Part shown: in pieces, positions 6,948 to 15,190 of the stretch
How positions within the stretch are numbered: position 1 is the stretch's first letter
How the letters are laid out: every line of letters starts with the position of its first letter
Source: UBA6544 sp049601975
Lineage (GTDB): Bacteria; Pseudomonadota; Alphaproteobacteria; UBA8366
Assembly (NCBI GenBank): GCA_049601975.1
Contig: JBMYRC010000077.1
Coordinates: forward strand, 1-18,894
Length of the DNA stretch: 18,894 nucleotides
Reading direction: 5' to 3'
Notes under the pieces: generated by a model
Database searches by the model: none
What the model was told of the DNA's origin: nothing
The model's input: the letters and a program-made list of their open reading frames with translations, nothing else
Position numbers and translations under genes: made by a program

Positions 6948-6970
6948 CGCAAAGAGGAGAAGGACTGAAC

Positions 6971-7846
6971 TTACTTATCATACAGCCGGATCATCGCGGA
7001 ATTATCCGTGTCCCCCAACCCGCGCGAGACCAGCAGTCGGTGCAACTCAGTGACCAGACGAGTGATTGGCGTCGCCGTTCCGGTCTCCCGGGATAGTTCG
7101 CCCACCATCTCCAGGTCTTTCAGCATGATTGAGATGGTGGCTGCCGGCGTAAAATCCCGATCGATCATCCGTCCCATGAAATCCTGCAAGACGACGGAGT
7201 CCGCGCGCCCACCCGCGAGCGCTCCCGGGATGAGTTTGGCGTCTATACCCGCATCCAACGCTAGCTGCGTCGCCTCCGCCACCACGGCGACGTGAGCCGC
7301 AACGAGAGTTTGATTTATAAGTTTCGTGGATTGCCCCGCACCAGACGGGCCCATCAAGGTGAAGCGGGCCGCATAGGCCGCTACCATCGCTCGCACCTTC
7401 TCGAATGCGCTCTCATTGCCGCCTGCCATGACAACCAGCGTGCCTCGCTCCACGCCCGCGGGGCCACCAGAGACCGGCGCATCCAACCAATGCATGCCGC
7501 ACTCCGCTTCAATGCGAGCGGCAAAGCCACGCGTGGCATCGGGCTTGATACTGGAATGGTCCACCAAAACAGTGCCGGACCGCGCACCCTCGGCGATACC
7601 GTTCTCTTCGAACACCACCGTCTCCACCGCATTCGTGTCGGTCACGCAAAGCACAACGATGTCGCATTCCTCTGCGAGGTGTTTTGGTGAGGCGGCTTCT
7701 TCGGCACCTTGCGCTAAAGCCGGTCGAAGTTTATCCGGGGTCCGGCCCCAGACCCGCATCGGATAGCCCGCCGCCTGTAATTTGAGCGCAATGGGTGTCC
7801 CCATCAAACCGAACCCGATGAACCCAACAGTTGGCTGTTGCGGCAT
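6971..7846 (-). CDS. NAD(P)-dependent 3-hydroxyisobutyrate dehydrogenase-like beta-hydroxyacid dehydrogenase
   Basis: This 291-residue member of the beta-hydroxyacid dehydrogenase family oxidises 3-hydroxyacids such as 3-hydroxyisobutyrate, tartronate semialdehyde or gamma-hydroxybutyrate. An N-terminal Rossmann domain carries the dinucleotide motif VGFIGFGLMG (7-16), then VWGRT (32-36). The substrate motif DAPVSGGPAG lies at 122-131, and the catalytic Lys175 in SGAGQSTKLINQ (168-179). The C-terminal helical domain (about 180-291) has normal length. The ATG at 7846 overlaps the stop of the PhyH gene by one base (TAATG), with GAGGAG 6 nt upstream, so the two are translationally coupled. It may process an alcohol or hydroxyacid made by the dioxygenase; the exact substrate is unknown. 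Confidence 0.93.
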   Translation of the reverse strand: MPQQPTVGFIGFGLMGTPIALKLQAAGYPMRVWGRTPDKLRPALAQGAEEAASPKHLAEECDIVVLCVTDTNAVETVVFEENGIAEGARSGTVLVDHSSIKPDATRGFAARIEAECGMHWLDAPVSGGPAGVERGTLVVMAGGNESAFEKVRAMVAAYAARFTLMGPSGAGQSTKLINQTLVAAHVAVVAEATQLALDAGIDAKLIPGALAGGRADSVVLQDFMGRMIDRDFTPAATISIMLKDLEMVGELSRETGTATPITRLVTELHRLLVSRGLGDTDNSAMIRLYDK

Positions 7847-8748
7847 TAATTACTCCTCACGTTCGGGGTCTCGTCAAAGACCTCGAAATATTTGTTCTCG
7901 AGTATGCTCTGACGTTCGTAAATAGAACCGTTGAGCTCCGGTGGCGGCAATGGAATACGCACCGGGACCTCGGTCATTCGTGGGACCAAGGTTGCCGCTC
8001 CCCGCGCCATATCCGAATTGAAATCTTCCAGCTCGGAGACACCGAGCAACGGCCAGGCATCCGCCGCCGCGTACATAATCAACAGTAACCGCCGAGGATT
8101 GGCAGATGTATTCAACGCTGAATCATGAATGGTTCTGGCATGATGGATCGTCATGGTGCCCCGTCGCCCGGTCAATGGCACAGCTTGGCTAAAATCAATG
8201 CCCGATGCAGCAGGGTCGATAGCGCCGCAGAACACGCCGTTTGTGTGATGATCGTGGACCGGTCCCTTATGGCTACCGGGGATAACCATCAGCGGCCCGT
8301 TCTCCTCCGCACAATCATCCAACGCGATGCCGATCGCCAATAGATCATCATTTGTATAGGGATAAAACGCCCAGTCTTGGTGCCATTCGACGGCGGCCCC
8401 ATACTCCGGCGCCTTGATGTTGATCTTGTTGTCGGTCGGGCTGATGCGGATCGCATCGCCAATCAATGGTGAAATCAAGTCGAGAACCGCGTCGCTTCGC
8501 GCTAAAGCGTTGAATTCGGGATGATTGCGTACCGGCCGCTTGAAACGCCGCACGCGCGGATCGCTCGCCTGGTGGCTGTCTTCGAGATCGAAAAATCCGT
8601 CACTCTCCGAGACACCGGATGCCTCGATCGTCCATTGGCCGACAATCGCACTTAAGCGCTCGACCGTTCCCAAGGCGAGCGCATCGGGAATAGTGAGGTA
8701 TCCCTGCTCCCAATAGAAATTAATTTGGTCTCCGGACAATCCAGCCAT
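7846..8748 (-). CDS. phytanoyl-CoA dioxygenase (PhyH) family protein
   Basis: This 300-residue non-haem Fe(II)/2-oxoglutarate oxygenase is of the PhyH type, distinct in sequence from the three TauD-like proteins here. The iron triad is H123-x-D125 in VEWHQDWAFYP and His208 in HARTIHDSALN. Arg219 or Arg220 (NPRRLL) is placed for 2-oxoglutarate binding. VIPGSHKGPVHDHH (155-168) is a familiar segment of the family. I chose the ATG at 8748 because the protein then begins as relatives do (QINFYWEQGYLTIPDAL) and an AGGG-rich site lies upstream; a longer frame upstream to 8802 is not supported. It is the first gene of a two-gene leftward unit with the dehydrogenase and diverges from the luciferase-like gene. 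Substrate unknown. Confidence 0.92.
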   Translation of the reverse strand: MAGLSGDQINFYWEQGYLTIPDALALGTVERLSAIVGQWTIEASGVSESDGFFDLEDSHQASDPRVRRFKRPVRNHPEFNALARSDAVLDLISPLIGDAIRISPTDNKINIKAPEYGAAVEWHQDWAFYPYTNDDLLAIGIALDDCAEENGPLMVIPGSHKGPVHDHHTNGVFCGAIDPAASGIDFSQAVPLTGRRGTMTIHHARTIHDSALNTSANPRRLLLIMYAAADAWPLLGVSELEDFNSDMARGAATLVPRMTEVPVRIPLPPPELNGSIYERQSILENKYFEVFDETPNVRSN

Positions 8749-8781
8749 GATGGAGTTTCCCTTCCCGGATATGGCTCCATC
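8749..8781. promoter_or_regulatory. inverted repeat in PhyH/luciferase-like divergent region
   Basis: GATGGAG (8749-8755) and CTCCATC (8775-8781) form a 7-bp inverted repeat with a 19-nt spacer. It lies just upstream of the PhyH start, inside the 85-nt divergent intergenic region. It could be an operator half-site pair or a leader hairpin over the PhyH ribosome-binding region. The evidence is weak. Confidence 0.25.
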
Positions 8782-8833
8782 TTCATGATGTGCGAACAGC
8801 ACTTATGATTCAACGACCGAACGCGAGCAAACC

Positions 8834-9775
8834 ATGTCACCGAAAATCGGATACCTACTGCCGACCCGCGAAGCCGTTATGGAAGGCCGTCCCGAAGCCG
8901 CCCCTCTTCTATCGCTGGCCGAGAAGGCCGAGGACCTGGGCTATGATTCCGTTTGGATCGGAGATTCTCTTCTCGCCCGCCCCCGCCATGAGCCAATTAC
9001 ATTATTGGCCGCCGTCGCGGGCCGAACCCGGAAAGTTCAATTGGGAACCGCTGTTCTCCTACCGGCATTCCGCAATCCTGTCGTCCTTGCCCATCAAGTC
9101 GCGACACTTGATCAAGCAAGCGACGGGCGGGTCATCCTCGGTGTTGGGATCGCAGGAGACATGGCGAATATCCGCGCCGAATTCGAAGCCGCCGGTGTTC
9201 CCTTCGACAAACGGGTTGGACGGATGTTGGAAGGCCTGCGTCTCTGCCGCGCGCTATGGAGCGGCAAGCCGGTTGACTGGGACGGGCGCTGGAAAGTTGA
9301 GAAGGGCGTACTCGGCCCGACACCAGTGCAGAAGAACGGCCCGCCGATCTGGGGTGGTGGTTCGGTGACGGGTGCGCTTAAACGAGCGGCGAAGAATTAC
9401 GAAGGCTGGTTCCCGACCGGTCCCGCCGACTCCGCCATATGGGGCGAGCAATGGCGCGAGACCCAAGGCTACGTGAAGGACGCCGGACGCGATGTCGATG
9501 CCTTTACGGGCGCGGTCTACCTCACCCTCGCGCTGGACGATGACACCGAAAAAGCTAATGCCAAGGTGAACAAGTTCCTGGAAGACTATTACATGCAACC
9601 AGCGGAACACCTCCGCAAACGCCAAGCCTGTTACGGCGGCCCGCCGGAAGGTGCCGCCGAATGGCTCAAAGGGTATGTCGACCAAGGTGCGAGCCATCTC
9701 ATGCTTCGCTTCGCGGGGGACCACGACCGGCACTTAGAAGCCTTCACGAAAGTGCGTGCCTCACTCGGGTGGTAG
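8834..9775 (+). CDS. luciferase-like (LLM class) flavin-dependent oxidoreductase
   Basis: This 313-residue TIM-barrel protein belongs to the bacterial luciferase-like superfamily. Visible markers are KIGYLLPTREA at the start and the AEDLGYDSVWIGDSLL segment typical of the second strand. LLAAVAGRTRKVQLGTAVLLPAFRNPVVLAHQ, DQASDGRVILGVGIAG and PPIWGGGS follow in family order. Such enzymes use FMNH2 or F420; alphaproteobacterial members usually use reduced FMN supplied by a separate reductase, which is not present here. The family includes alkanesulfonate and other monooxygenases, so it fits the oxygenase-rich setting, but the substrate is unknown. The ATG at 8834 has only a weak GAG upstream. 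It converges with the ABC gene with four bases between stop codons. Confidence 0.92.
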   Translation: MSPKIGYLLPTREAVMEGRPEAAPLLSLAEKAEDLGYDSVWIGDSLLARPRHEPITLLAAVAGRTRKVQLGTAVLLPAFRNPVVLAHQVATLDQASDGRVILGVGIAGDMANIRAEFEAAGVPFDKRVGRMLEGLRLCRALWSGKPVDWDGRWKVEKGVLGPTPVQKNGPPIWGGGSVTGALKRAAKNYEGWFPTGPADSAIWGEQWRETQGYVKDAGRDVDAFTGAVYLTLALDDDTEKANAKVNKFLEDYYMQPAEHLRKRQACYGGPPEGAAEWLKGYVDQGASHLMLRFAGDHDRHLEAFTKVRASLGW

Positions 9776-9779
9776 CGCG

Positions 9780-12700
9780 TTAGGCGGCCTCCTGCATACG
9801 CTCGGTCATGCTGTAAATTCGATCGCTGAGGATGCGTGAAATCCGTCCCGAAAATTCGAGGTCGCCGTCCACGAGTTGCAAGAACATATCCGTCTCCAGG
9901 CGCAGAAGGGTCGCAGCCGTCGTCGCTCTCGCGGTAACCACACGGGACCGCGTGCTTAACAGCGCCATCTCCCCGATCAATTGATTTCCCTCTACCGTTT
10001 GACTAACCTGAACTTCCTGCTCGCCGGACCCGACATAGGTATCCACACGACCGTCTAACACCACGTAAGCGGCGTCCGCGTCATCGCCTTGGCGGAATAT
10101 TTCTTCACCGGATGTGAAGGATACTCGGTCACAGGCAAAAGCGATTAGTTTCAACTGAGACGCTGCCGCATCTGCGAAGAATGTTGTTTGCCTCAGCGCC
10201 GCAATCGCCGCGACCTGCTCGTCTTCTGTCGCTTCGGACTCAGTTGATTCAACAACAACCGCCTCCATTCCATCCAAGACAAGGCGCCCGTCGCAAATGT
10301 TGTAGACTCTATCAAAGGTACCCTCTTCCGGAACTTCACTATCGATCCAAATCAGCGTCGAATTGGGCAACAAATCCTCTAGGTTTCGACGAATGATATC
10401 TCGCGTGGCCCGATTGTGAGCGCTGAGCGATTCATTCAAAACCAGAACGGCAGGTCTCTTAAGAATGCTGCGCAGCAGGACGAGACTTTGACGAGCCGCC
10501 AAGGGAATGCGGCGACCAGCGATACCCACTTCGAAATCCGCGCCTGCCAGAACCATATCTGCCTCCAGGCCCAATTCGTCGAGAATTCGATGGAGAATAT
10601 CATCGACCTGTTCTTCCGCATTGGGTTTCGATGCACTTACACGCCCCATAATTAGGTTCGAGCGAAGCGATAGGCAGGGATTGTATTCGTCGACATCGAA
10701 GAACGCGATTGCTTGGCGTTCCCCATCGCTGAGCGTTTCCTGGAATAACCGGCGGGCTTCTAGAATTCGTGTTTGCATCACCGCGTTGATATGACCGAGC
10801 CGGTGTTTCTCGGCAACCAGATGGAACGGCAAGGAAATTAACAAGGATATATCCTCTTCCGCCAATTCAGAGACATCACCATCATGTTGCATGCTTAAAA
10901 AAATTCGTTTCAGTTCAACCATCGATTCTTCGTCGACGAAGTTGAACTTCTCGAAGAGTGGGTCTCCTGCTTCCATTCCGTCGAACACCTCGACGATGGT
11001 TACCGCCAGTTTCAAACCAATTTCTTGGAACTTTGAAGTTAATCTGACCTCTTCGAGCAAGGCGCGAATGCGCGGGTGACGCCCCAAATTGGCAGTCGCG
11101 AACTCTTCGCTGAGTGCTTCGCCAAATATCATATTCGCACCGACACTGGCGCTCACGTTGTATGCCTGAGCATCGAACGGATAGATCAATCCCCCCAGTT
11201 CGGGACTGTCGCGTAACTCCTTCATGACACGCTTTCGGCCCTCCAAGACGCCGGACACCAAATTCGGATGCCGCTCTGGATTGACGGCCATACTCATGGC
11301 GCGACCGTACAAAAAATCTTTAAGCTCGACGGCACGCGCGGCATGCAACCACCAGGCACGCAGCTCCAATTCGTTCTTCGCTCCAGCGTCCTGTGGATCG
11401 ATCCAATTCGCCGTCACTTCATGTGGGCTATTACCAGAAGAGACTGCTTCGCTTAGCGCTTTCTCATCACCGGTTCCTGCGGTCGATATCGGCGCATGGC
11501 GCATGCCGAAGTATGAATTGTACAGGATCGTTTCATCGAAAACATAGGAGTCAGGTCCGGCGTAACCAATTGTCTTGCCGATCACCGCCTCATGCATTCG
11601 CGATACGTCGACACCCCCCATCTGAACGCTGCCTTGAGTTGGCCGAATGCGCCCCGTCAATACATTGGCCAAACTATCTCGTCCGCTTCCCGCAGCAACG
11701 AGCGCCACGCGACTGCCGGGTGCCGCTTCGAAACTGACCCCTTCCAACGATTTTACATCATCGTCGTCGGTGACTGTTACATTCGACAAGGTGATCGCCT
11801 TCGTCGACTGCTCGATCGCTTCCGGACGATCCACCAGCATCAGGTTTTCAGGGATCATATCCGCCGGATCGAATTGTTCCGTCACCTGCTGATATTTAAT
11901 TTTGGCGTCCATCAAGCGTTGATAAAATTTCAGCAGCTCTTTCCACGGCTGCATCATCTGACTGTAGGCTCCCAGCACTGCAACCAATTGCCCGATATCG
12001 AGCTCACCGTTCAGAATCAGGATGCCGCCGACGGAATAGAACAAAAGCGGCGTCAGTTTCAGGAGGAAATTATTCAGAAACTTCAGAACCGCCTTATTCT
12101 GATAGATACTCATCCGCACGCGGAAGACACCGCCGAGATGGTTAGTGAAATCGGAAAGCGTGAACAACGCGGTATCATGGGTGTGGATATCGTTGATACC
12201 TGAGACTGCCTCGCTGATCCGTCCCGCGACATTGCGGATACGCACGACCCGTTCTTTCGCCAGTAGGTTCACCTTCTTTTGAAGCTTCGGAATGATGTAA
12301 GCCTGCAAAGGAATGATGGAGATACTCGCAAACCCCATGATCGGGTCTTGAATGAAGACGAACAATAAAACCGTCAGCATTGTGCCACCCTGGAACAGCG
12401 GTAACTCGACAGCATCGGCGAAGAATTGACTGAACGGCTCCACTTTGGCCGTAATCATCGACGTCAACTCGCCTTGTGATGTCTTTTGAAAATGCTTTAC
12501 CGGGAAACGGTGGATGCGCTCGAACAAGGTATAGCGCAATCTGCGTAACAAGCGTTCCGACGTGATTCCCTTGAAAATGAACAACGACACCGTGATGCCG
12601 CCATTGATGATCAGGAGTACGAAGAAGAGCGCGCAGAGTGTCAGCAGGTATTCAAGCTGGTCGAAACCGATACCGAAATACTCGCGCGGAAACGGACCGC

Positions 12701-12854
12701 CGGCCCCTTTGGAGCCAAGAGCATTGTTGACGATGACCTTCGGTAACTCCAACGCATAGTACAGCAGTGGAAAAGAAGCGATCGTCACCGCGAGGATGAC
12801 AAGTTGATAGCCCCGGTTGTAGCGCCAGATAGAACCGTACAAGCTTTTTTCCAC
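9780..12854 (-). CDS. ABC-exporter-like protein with degenerate, expanded NBD and C-terminal cNMP-binding domain
   Basis: This 1024-residue membrane protein has an exporter-type transmembrane domain at 1-320, with six helices near 15-38, 68-92, 153-169, 172-190, 260-282 and 286-302. The nucleotide-binding domain (about 350-862) is abnormal. Walker A reads VAAGSGRDS (386-394; Lys to Arg, Ser/Thr to Asp), and the Q-loop region IGYAGPDSYVF has no Gln. The signature is IPLAARQ, Walker B is VLVLNES (Asp to Asn), the D-loop is SAHN, and the switch His is Asp838. About 260 residues are inserted between Q-loop and signature. A cyclic-nucleotide-binding domain (885-1010) keeps Glu962 and Arg971 of its phosphate cassette (GEMALLSTRSR). 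It starts with GTG after GGGGGAAG. I infer a regulated, possibly ATPase-dead membrane protein. It resembles uncharacterised ABC-cNMP fusions of alphaproteobacteria; cargo unknown. Confidence 0.9.
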   Translation of the reverse strand: MEKSLYGSIWRYNRGYQLVILAVTIASFPLLYYALELPKVIVNNALGSKGAGGPFPREYFGIGFDQLEYLLTLCALFFVLLIINGGITVSLFIFKGITSERLLRRLRYTLFERIHRFPVKHFQKTSQGELTSMITAKVEPFSQFFADAVELPLFQGGTMLTVLLFVFIQDPIMGFASISIIPLQAYIIPKLQKKVNLLAKERVVRIRNVAGRISEAVSGINDIHTHDTALFTLSDFTNHLGGVFRVRMSIYQNKAVLKFLNNFLLKLTPLLFYSVGGILILNGELDIGQLVAVLGAYSQMMQPWKELLKFYQRLMDAKIKYQQVTEQFDPADMIPENLMLVDRPEAIEQSTKAITLSNVTVTDDDDVKSLEGVSFEAAPGSRVALVAAGSGRDSLANVLTGRIRPTQGSVQMGGVDVSRMHEAVIGKTIGYAGPDSYVFDETILYNSYFGMRHAPISTAGTGDEKALSEAVSSGNSPHEVTANWIDPQDAGAKNELELRAWWLHAARAVELKDFLYGRAMSMAVNPERHPNLVSGVLEGRKRVMKELRDSPELGGLIYPFDAQAYNVSASVGANMIFGEALSEEFATANLGRHPRIRALLEEVRLTSKFQEIGLKLAVTIVEVFDGMEAGDPLFEKFNFVDEESMVELKRIFLSMQHDGDVSELAEEDISLLISLPFHLVAEKHRLGHINAVMQTRILEARRLFQETLSDGERQAIAFFDVDEYNPCLSLRSNLIMGRVSASKPNAEEQVDDILHRILDELGLEADMVLAGADFEVGIAGRRIPLAARQSLVLLRSILKRPAVLVLNESLSAHNRATRDIIRRNLEDLLPNSTLIWIDSEVPEEGTFDRVYNICDGRLVLDGMEAVVVESTESEATEDEQVAAIAALRQTTFFADAAASQLKLIAFACDRVSFTSGEEIFRQGDDADAAYVVLDGRVDTYVGSGEQEVQVSQTVEGNQLIGEMALLSTRSRVVTARATTAATLLRLETDMFLQLVDGDLEFSGRISRILSDRIYSMTERMQEAA

Positions 12855-12926
12855 TTTTGTCTTCCCCCGACTTTGATTGGGTCCGCAAACGAACCAACGT
12901 CCACATTAGACGGAGCGAATGAACGA

Positions 12927-14306
12927 ATGGTTACACTTGGTGCGACGAATAACTTCGTTCAGTTTGCATTGGACAGTCGTACCGCCTCGTTTCCGGAGAA
13001 AGCGCGGGCGATGGCGACCGACGCAATCACCGATTTACTCGGCTGCATGATCGCGGGTGGCGGCGAGCCTCTGGCGGAGATGTTGGGCGAAATCGTCTTC
13101 GACGTGCCAGTCAGCCAAGGCGCACCACTCGCCGTGACCGGACGATCCGCCTCCCCTCATGATAGCGCCCTTTATAACGGCGCCTTGGCCCACGCTATCG
13201 ACTATGATGACGTGACCCACCCCGCCTACGCCCATCCCGGCGCATCCATCGTACCGGCGGTCTTCGCCACGGCCGCCTTTGAAGACATCTCCGGTGCGGA
13301 AGCGCTGAGCGCCTATATCCTCGGTATCGAAATGGTCAGCAAACTCGGCCGCGCGCTCAACACGGCGCATTATAAGAACGGTTGGCATGCCAGTGCCACG
13401 TTCGGAACAATGGGTGCCGCAGCGACCGCAGCCGCGATGCTTCGCCTTGATGCGGACGCCTATGCCCGCTCCTTGGCTTTGGCGGCATCGGCAGCGAGCG
13501 GTCTGCGCGCCAATTTCGGCACCATGACAAAACCACTTCATGTGGGCTATGCCGCGCGGAATGCAGTCCTCGCCGCATTGATGGCGCGTGCGGGAGTTTC
13601 CGCCAGCACAGAGATACTTGAGCACCCCTATGGTTTCGCCGAGGTTTTCAATCATCACGGCGATATCGATTGGCCACAATTCGAGACTTGGGGAGATCCA
13701 CTCGAAATTCTGACCGAGTTTGGCCTTGGCCTGAAACCCTATCCCGCCTGCGGAGCCGCCCACCCGCCCATCGAAGCCGCTGTCAATCTAGGCGACCAAA
13801 TCGACGGTGGTCTGGACGCGATCAGCGATATCCGCATCGGCGTGACGGAAATGCATTTCGAGCCGATGATCTATGACCGGGCAACAAACGGCATGGAGGC
13901 GAAGTTTTGCATGGGATACTGCATCGCCGCTGCCCTCCTCGACGGTGACGTCACCTTGCGGAGCTTCGACGATGCGCAAGTATCGCGCATTAATGCCTCT
14001 GGATTGATCGAGAAGGTACGCATGGAGCTGGACGAGCGCGTCACCGGGAATTCCGAATTCGGCTCCGTCGTGACGATAACGACCAAATCGGGGCAACGGC
14101 TCGAGCAAATCATCCCGCTGGCGATCGGCAAACCGGAGCGATGGTTCCCAAAGGAACGCCTGGAGACTAAATTCCATGATTGTTGCGCCGGTGTGATCAG
14201 CCGCGACCACGCATCGGAGATATTCGAACTGGCACAGAATATCGAAACCGCCTCCTCTCTGACGACATTGATAGATGCGGTCGGCCGCGCCCCAACATCC
14301 GCATAA
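12927..14306 (+). CDS. MmgE/PrpD-family dehydratase/decarboxylase/epimerase-like protein
   Basis: This 459-residue protein of the MmgE/PrpD superfamily belongs with 2-methylcitrate dehydratase, cis-aconitate decarboxylase and iminodisuccinate epimerase. The hallmark active-site stretch is HAIDYDDVTHPAYAHPG (89-105; Asp94, Asp95, Thr97, His103). NGWHASATFG (151-160; His154), TMTKPLHVG (199-207; Lys202) and LKPYPACGAAH (269-279; Lys270) follow. These match the positions known to line the pocket in cis-aconitate decarboxylase, so the fold and catalysis should be intact; family membership does not fix the reaction. I chose the ATG at 12927 over the longer open frame from 12804, which overlaps the divergent ABC gene; GGAG lies at 12912-12915. 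It is the first gene of a rightward unit with two TauD-like dioxygenases. Confidence 0.92.
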   Translation: MVTLGATNNFVQFALDSRTASFPEKARAMATDAITDLLGCMIAGGGEPLAEMLGEIVFDVPVSQGAPLAVTGRSASPHDSALYNGALAHAIDYDDVTHPAYAHPGASIVPAVFATAAFEDISGAEALSAYILGIEMVSKLGRALNTAHYKNGWHASATFGTMGAAATAAAMLRLDADAYARSLALAASAASGLRANFGTMTKPLHVGYAARNAVLAALMARAGVSASTEILEHPYGFAEVFNHHGDIDWPQFETWGDPLEILTEFGLGLKPYPACGAAHPPIEAAVNLGDQIDGGLDAISDIRIGVTEMHFEPMIYDRATNGMEAKFCMGYCIAAALLDGDVTLRSFDDAQVSRINASGLIEKVRMELDERVTGNSEFGSVVTITTKSGQRLEQIIPLAIGKPERWFPKERLETKFHDCCAGVISRDHASEIFELAQNIETASSLTTLIDAVGRAPTSA

Positions 14307-14375
14307 GCGCGCTTGTCGAGTGGGGGCCCGCGGAACACTTTACCTAAGAACAGATATCAACGTGTGAGGCTCCCG

Positions 14376-15185
14376 ATGCCCTCCCCTTCAATTCGCCCCT
14401 TGGACAGCGCTTTCGGCGCAGAAGTGACTGGGCTTGATCTAAGCAGCCCGATGGATGCCGAAACAAAGGCTGCGATGAACCAAGCCTTTCTCGATCACAT
14501 CGTCCTCGTGTTCCGCGATCAAGATCTAACAGCCGAGGAATACCGAGATAGCATGGCGCAATTTGGTGAGCCGATGCTGCAACACAATGAGCGTTTTCGC
14601 CTGCCTGAAACACCGATGGTCAGCCGTATCATCAACCGAGAAAAGATGCGTCCGGCCTCGATGTGGCACACGGACCACACCAATCATGAGCGTCCGCCCA
14701 AAGCGACCGTGCTGTACGCGCGAAAGCTGCCATCGAAGGGCGGTGATACCTGTTTCGCCAATATGTATGCGGGGCTCGACAATCTTTCGTCTGACTCTCG
14801 AGCCGCAATTGACGGGAAACTCACGATCAATCATCTGGAACAGGATAACCCGAATTACACCGATCGCGACCGCGATCAATACGACAAAGCCGTCCGCCAA
14901 CCGATGATCCGCACCCACCCGGAGACCGGCAAACAAGCACTCTATTTCCATGTTACCAAGGCGCTTGGCATAGAAGGAATGGAGCAGGAAAAAGTCCGCC
15001 CCTTTCTCGAAGACCTTTTGCGCCAATCGATCAAACCCGAAAACACGCTCCGCCATCGCTGGCAACTCGGCGATGTGGTGATGCTCGACAATCGCTGCAC
15101 CATGCATCGCGCCGACCCCGAATACGATATGACGGAAGAGCGTCTGCTCTGGCGCATCATTCTGCGCGGCGACCGGCCAGTTTAG
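14376..15185 (+). CDS. TauD/TfdA-family Fe(II)/2-oxoglutarate dioxygenase (2)
   Basis: This 269-residue enzyme starts IRPLDSAFGAEVTGLDLSSP, the classic TauD N-terminus. The facial triad is H98-x-D100 in SMWHTDHT and His244 in DNRCTMHRADPEYD, with Arg260 (LLWRIIL) for 2-oxoglutarate. PPKATVLYARKLPSKGGDTCFANMY is the family strand after the HxD motif. I chose the ATG at 14376 over the upstream in-frame codon because GTGAGG sits 6 nt before it and the protein then begins as in relatives. It follows the PrpD gene by 69 nt and precedes the third TauD-like gene by 5 nt, so all three are likely co-transcribed. Substrate unknown. Of the three TauD-like proteins here, this one looks closest to classical TauD/TfdA members. 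Confidence 0.93.
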   Translation: MPSPSIRPLDSAFGAEVTGLDLSSPMDAETKAAMNQAFLDHIVLVFRDQDLTAEEYRDSMAQFGEPMLQHNERFRLPETPMVSRIINREKMRPASMWHTDHTNHERPPKATVLYARKLPSKGGDTCFANMYAGLDNLSSDSRAAIDGKLTINHLEQDNPNYTDRDRDQYDKAVRQPMIRTHPETGKQALYFHVTKALGIEGMEQEKVRPFLEDLLRQSIKPENTLRHRWQLGDVVMLDNRCTMHRADPEYDMTEERLLWRIILRGDRPV

Positions 15186-15190
15186 ATACG

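Noticed and set aside
12804..12926. N-terminal extension of the PrpD-like frame
   Set aside because: It overlaps the 5' end of the divergent ABC gene and has no resemblance to the family N-terminus; the ATG at 12927 gives normal length.
13035..13763. 242-codon minus-strand frame inside the PrpD-like gene
   Set aside because: The + strand frame holds all MmgE/PrpD active-site segments; the minus frame is a Gly/Arg-rich shadow.
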